From the NCBI RefSeq assembly GCF_000003815.2, contig NC_049986.1, forward strand, positions 10,085,915-10,149,914: 64,000 nt of DNA. The letters run 5' to 3'. The notes under the pieces were generated by a model. The model was given only the letters and a program-made list of their open reading frames with translations, ran no database searches and was not told the origin of the DNA. The DNA comes from Branchiostoma floridae (Eukaryota > Chordata > Leptocardii > Amphioxiformes > Branchiostomatidae). Shown here piece after piece: positions 60,615 to 64,000 of the stretch. The position numbers and the translations under genes were made by a program. Every line of letters begins with the position of its first letter. The stretch's first letter is position 1.

Positions 60615-63600
60615 TCAGGTTGTGCTCTGGTCTTCTTCCAAGAGAGGACATAGTTTGTCGACTGGCCTCTCCAACACGCTATGTTGCGTTTTGACTTTAA
60701 CACGTCTCACAAGTCCTCTGCTGCCTGGCATCACTTGTACGATTCTTCCTAATGGCCACACTCCTCTTGGTGACTGTTCGTCCTTCAGAAGTACGATGTC
60801 TCCTACTGCCAAGTCTCGCTGCCGTGTTCCCCATTTGGAACGTTCTTGCAGTGATGCCATGTACTCTTTCGACCATCTTTGCCAGAATAGACTTGCTAAG
60901 TACTGTACTTGCTTCCATCGACGCCGCGCATACAAATCGTTCTTGTCGGTCAGATTTGGCGGCAAAGTGGTCTGCATCTTCATGTTTAGGAGATGATTGG
61001 GTGTCAGAGCTTCTAAGTCGTTCACCTCGTTGCTGGTTGTTGTCAAAGGTCTTCCGTTTACTATGCTCTCTGCTTCACACAACAGAGTGTGTAACCCTTC
61101 GTCATCTAGTGTGTGTTTCTTCACGATTGCATTCAGCACCTGTCTTATCGTGCGTATCTGTCTCTCCCAAACTCCGCCAAAGTGCGATCCTGTGGGGGGA
61201 CTGAACTTCCAGTCTATTTCCTTCTGCAATAAGGTGTCCTTAATCTTTTCCTGGTTCCACATCTTTAGCTCTCTTTGCAGTTCAGCTTTGGCACCTACCA
61301 GGTTGGTCCCATTGTCTGACCACATCTCTTTTACCTGACCTCTTCGTGAGATGAATCTGCGCAGAGCATTGATACAGGAGTCTGTATCCAATGAATCAGC
61401 CTTCTCTGTGTGTACGGCTCGGCTACTCATACAGGTGAACACAACGCCGTAGCGTTTTACTATGCTACGCCCTCGTTTTGTCTCGATTGGCCCAAAGTAA
61501 TCCACTCCTACTCTGGTGAAGGGTGGTTCATCTGGAGTAAGACGACTTGAGGGTAAGTCGGCCATTTGTTGCTTGCCTGTCTTGCCACGCAGTCGTCTGC
61601 ATGTTACACACTTCTTATTTAATCTTCGAACTAAGGCATTCACTTGCGGTATCCAGTACCGTTCTCTTGATTTAGAGATCACATAGTTCCGTCCCATGTG
61701 ACCATGTTCTTCGTGGATGCTTCTCAATATCAGCTTTGCCACTTCTGATTCTTTAGGCAGAATGACAGGGTGTTTCGCTTCCTGTGCTAGAGAGGAGTGG
61801 CTCAGTCGTCCTCTCACACGCAGTATACCCTCTTTGTCTACCATGGGGTCTAACCTGTACACACAGCTGGTGGTCTTCACGAATCCCTGACTTTGCAGGG
61901 CTGCCATTTCCTCACTGTAGTGCTTACGCTGCACATGTGTTACAATTTCTGCTTCTGCTGTCTTGAGGTCTCTTGTTGAGAGTCGCTCGTTCACTGTAGT
62001 TTTGCTCCCCTGCTTATTACTCTTTTGCTTGAGTGCTTCCTTTACCTTTAAGATCCAGGCCACTGCTTTCTTGAGACGGTGCCAACTTGAATAGTGCGCT
62101 ATCAGCGCATCCATGGGACTCTGCGTTTCTGCCTGTTCCAATTCAATGGCGTTCACCTTAACTTCAGGGTCTCGTTGCGGCGGCTGTTCAAGTCCATTTG
62201 GCATCTGCGGCCATTCACTCTCTGGGCACCATAGGAAGGATGGTCCTTTTACCCATCTGTCGTTCTCCACGAACTTCTGGATGTCTTGTCCCCTCGACGC
62301 ATCGTCTGCAGGGTTCCTTTTCGATTCGACATAACGCCACTGCTTCGTATCGCTGGCGTTTCTTATTGTCGTTAGCCGATTGGCCACGAATGTGTGGTAC
62401 CTCGTTTGCTCGTTATTAATATATCGCAATACTGTGGTGCTGTCCGTCCAGAAGAAAGTCTTGTCTATCTTGATGTCCAACTCTCTTTGGATCATCTGGT
62501 TTACTCTCACCGCTACTACCGCCGCGTTTAGCTCCAATCTCGGTATAGTGATAGCCTTCAATGGTGCGACGCGGGCTTTGCCCATTAGCAACGCACAGTG
62601 TACTCTGCCCTGTTGATTCGTCATACGCAGGTACGAGGCGGTTCCGTACCCCTGCTCACTCGCATCAGAGAAGTGGTGGAGCTGTACTGATGTAGTGATT
62701 CCGAAATCAACCGGTTTGACACATCTGCTTACCATGAAACTACTACTCAACAATGGTAGTTCAGCTTCCCATTGACGCCAGACCTTGAGATCCTTATCTG
62801 GGATTTCCTCGTCCCAGTCCAACTTTGCCTTGCACAGATCTTGTAGTATCTTCTTTGGTGGCAGAAGTGCAGGAGCTACTAGCCCAAGGGGATCATAGAA
62901 GGAGCTGACTACAGACAGGATTCCTCTTCTCGTTGCTGGCTTCTCACGCCTGACTGCACGAAAGCCGAGTGTATCTGACTGGACGTGCCACAGCATCCCT
63001 AGTGCTCGTTCTGTTGTTACAGCCGTGTGACTGTGGTCTAGATCCATCCTCACCTCGTTTGCCCTTTCCGTCGGTGGGACACTGTCTATAACCTCAGGTT
63101 GATTGCTGACCCACTTGGTCAGTCTAAATCCTCCATCTTTACATGCTTCTCGCATGCCCTCTGCTAAGTCTCCTCCCTCTTTAACTGTGGAGGTAGATTT
63201 AAGCAAGTCGTCTACGTAGAAGTTGTTTCGGATTGCGTCCAATACTCCTTTAGCATATTGGCCCTCTCCGTCATCAGCCAACTTCTTCAACGCGAAACCA
63301 GCACAACTGGGCGATGATGTCGCGCCAAATACGTGTACTGTCATCCTATATTCTTCAGGCGGTTCGTCTAAGTTGCCTCTTGGCCACCAAAGAAATCTTT
63401 GGTAGTCCCTGTACTTCTCTGGTACTTTCACCTGTGAGAACATGGATTCTACATCTGCCATGACACCTACAGGTTCCTGCCGGAACCGAGTCAGGACTCC
63501 CACCAAAGTGTTGTTCAGGTCTGGGCCTTGCAGCAGCTGTTGGTTTAGGGACGTTCCTGCATATTCCGCGGCGCAGTCAAACACCACTCGAATCTTCTTC

Positions 63601-64000
63601 TTCTGTGGGTGGTACACGCCGTGGTGTGGTATGTACCACACCGTAGCATTTTCAGTCTCATGTTGTGGTCCTTCATTCTCGTCTGGTGGTATTCTTTCTG
63701 CATATCCCTTTTCAATGATGTTCTCCATAAAGTCAGCGTAGTCCTTTTTGAAGTCTACATCCTTTGAGAGCTTTCTTTGTAAATGCTTCAACCGCTGTAC
63801 GGCTAGTGGGCGGTTGTTCGGCATGGCTGGGTTGGGTCGCTTGAACGGCAAAGGAACCTCATAGTGGTCACCCGACTTCTTGGTTTCTTCCTCGACTATT
63901 TCCATGAACCGTCTGTCTTCCATGGACATCTCTTTTTTGTCCTCCTTTGCTTCGCTGAAGTCATGATTAAAGTAACTCTCCAGCTGTGTCTCTAGGCTCT
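60615..64000 (-). CDS. BEL/Pao retrotransposon pol polyprotein (RT-RNase H-integrase), 5' end outside window
   Basis: One open frame of at least 1104 codons, still open at the right edge. In order: a pre-RT region ending in YEVPLPFK; a Pao-type reverse transcriptase (VVFDCAAEY, VMADVESMFSQVKV, catalytic YVDD); RNase H (FSDASEQGYG, ELNAA, FWTDSTTVL); an integrase HHCC zinc finger (HEEHGHMG, then CVTCRR); the DDE core (VDYFGPI, WSDNGTN, then PPTGSHFGGVWE); and a C-terminal DUF5641-like domain (RWKQVQYL, then GDIVLLKD). It should copy the element RNA and integrate the DNA; gag and protease would lie to the right. No stop or frameshift is seen over 3.3 kb, so the copy is young and may be active. 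Confidence 0.93.
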   Translation of the reverse strand, partial: SLETQLESYFNHDFSEAKEDKKEMSMEDRRFMEIVEEETKKSGDHYEVPLPFKRPNPAMPNNRPLAVQRLKHLQRKLSKDVDFKKDYADFMENIIEKGYAERIPPDENEGPQHETENATVWYIPHHGVYHPQKKKIRVVFDCAAEYAGTSLNQQLLQGPDLNNTLVGVLTRFRQEPVGVMADVESMFSQVKVPEKYRDYQRFLWWPRGNLDEPPEEYRMTVHVFGATSSPSCAGFALKKLADDGEGQYAKGVLDAIRNNFYVDDLLKSTSTVKEGGDLAEGMREACKDGGFRLTKWVSNQPEVIDSVPPTERANEVRMDLDHSHTAVTTERALGMLWHVQSDTLGFRAVRREKPATRRGILSVVSSFYDPLGLVAPALLPPKKILQDLCKAKLDWDEEIPDKDLKVWRQWEAELPLLSSSFMVSRCVKPVDFGITTSVQLHHFSDASEQGYGTASYLRMTNQQGRVHCALLMGKARVAPLKAITIPRLELNAAVVAVRVNQMIQRELDIKIDKTFFWTDSTTVLRYINNEQTRYHTFVANRLTTIRNASDTKQWRYVESKRNPADDASRGQDIQKFVENDRWVKGPSFLWCPESEWPQMPNGLEQPPQRDPEVKVNAIELEQAETQSPMDALIAHYSSWHRLKKAVAWILKVKEALKQKSNKQGSKTTVNERLSTRDLKTAEAEIVTHVQRKHYSEEMAALQSQGFVKTTSCVYRLDPMVDKEGILRVRGRLSHSSLAQEAKHPVILPKESEVAKLILRSIHEEHGHMGRNYVISKSRERYWIPQVNALVRRLNKKCVTCRRLRGKTGKQQMADLPSSRLTPDEPPFTRVGVDYFGPIETKRGRSIVKRYGVVFTCMSSRAVHTEKADSLDTDSCINALRRFISRRGQVKEMWSDNGTNLVGAKAELQRELKMWNQEKIKDTLLQKEIDWKFSPPTGSHFGGVWERQIRTIRQVLNAIVKKHTLDDEGLHTLLCEAESIVNGRPLTTTSNEVNDLEALTPNHLLNMKMQTTLPPNLTDKNDLYARRRWKQVQYLASLFWQRWSKEYMASLQERSKWGTRQRDLAVGDIVLLKDEQSPRGVWPLGRIVQVMPGSRGLVRRVKVKTQHSVLERPVDKLCPLLEEDQSTT

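Overview
The window is invertebrate-deuterostome nuclear DNA. Multi-exon genes have GT-AG introns, and transposons of many classes fill the introns and spacers. The gene repertoire points to a cephalochordate (amphioxus, Branchiostoma): a tandem CYP2-like P450 cluster, one RING1/RNF2-type Polycomb gene, a secreted or GPI-type LRR receptor, a class A orphan GPCR and a BEL/Pao element. That species guess is inference; no alignment was run.

Region 1 (about 0.6-33.7 kb) is a cytochrome P450 cluster. Four genes lie head to tail on the minus strand: A (cut by the left edge), B (496 aa), C (499 aa) and D. All share seven coding exons with identical phases; coding exon 1 is 349 bp in each. A relic last exon lies between A and B. 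A plus-strand 3' half-gene (E, exons 4-7) lies beyond D. Exon 1 of D is split by a 5608-bp insertion with short inverted termini and a 2-bp duplication. The two exon pieces add up to exactly 349 bp, and the insert ends could act as splice sites. Each P450 also has a conserved untranslated first exon. Introns hold a threefold tandem array of about 1 kb units, several foldback MITEs and LINE tails.

Region 2 (about 33.7-38.4 kb) has a LINE relic and a possible tRNA-derived SINE, then a four-exon plus-strand LRR gene of 495 aa. Its order is signal peptide, Thr/Ser-rich mucin-like segment, LRRNT, about 11 LRRs, LRRCT and a hydrophobic tail.

Region 3 (about 40.7-52.1 kb) is the minus-strand RING1/RNF2 orthologue (317 aa, seven coding exons). 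It has a leader exon and a TATA-less promoter region with E2F-, ETS- and NRF1-like sites. An extra symmetrical in-frame exon duplicates the start of its C-terminal RAWUL domain and abuts a minisatellite. A 5'-truncated LINE with a perfect 16-bp target duplication, a TA-type MITE and two hAT-like elements sit in its introns.

Region 4 (about 52.5-64 kb) starts with inverted Penelope-like GIY-YIG fragments split by a 491-bp hAT MITE with a perfect 8-bp duplication. Next is a plus-strand class A GPCR with an N-glycan-rich amino terminus and a 1141-bp foldback element in one intron. Last is a minus-strand BEL/Pao retrotransposon: a probable 3' LTR and an intact RT-RNase H-integrase frame running off the right edge.
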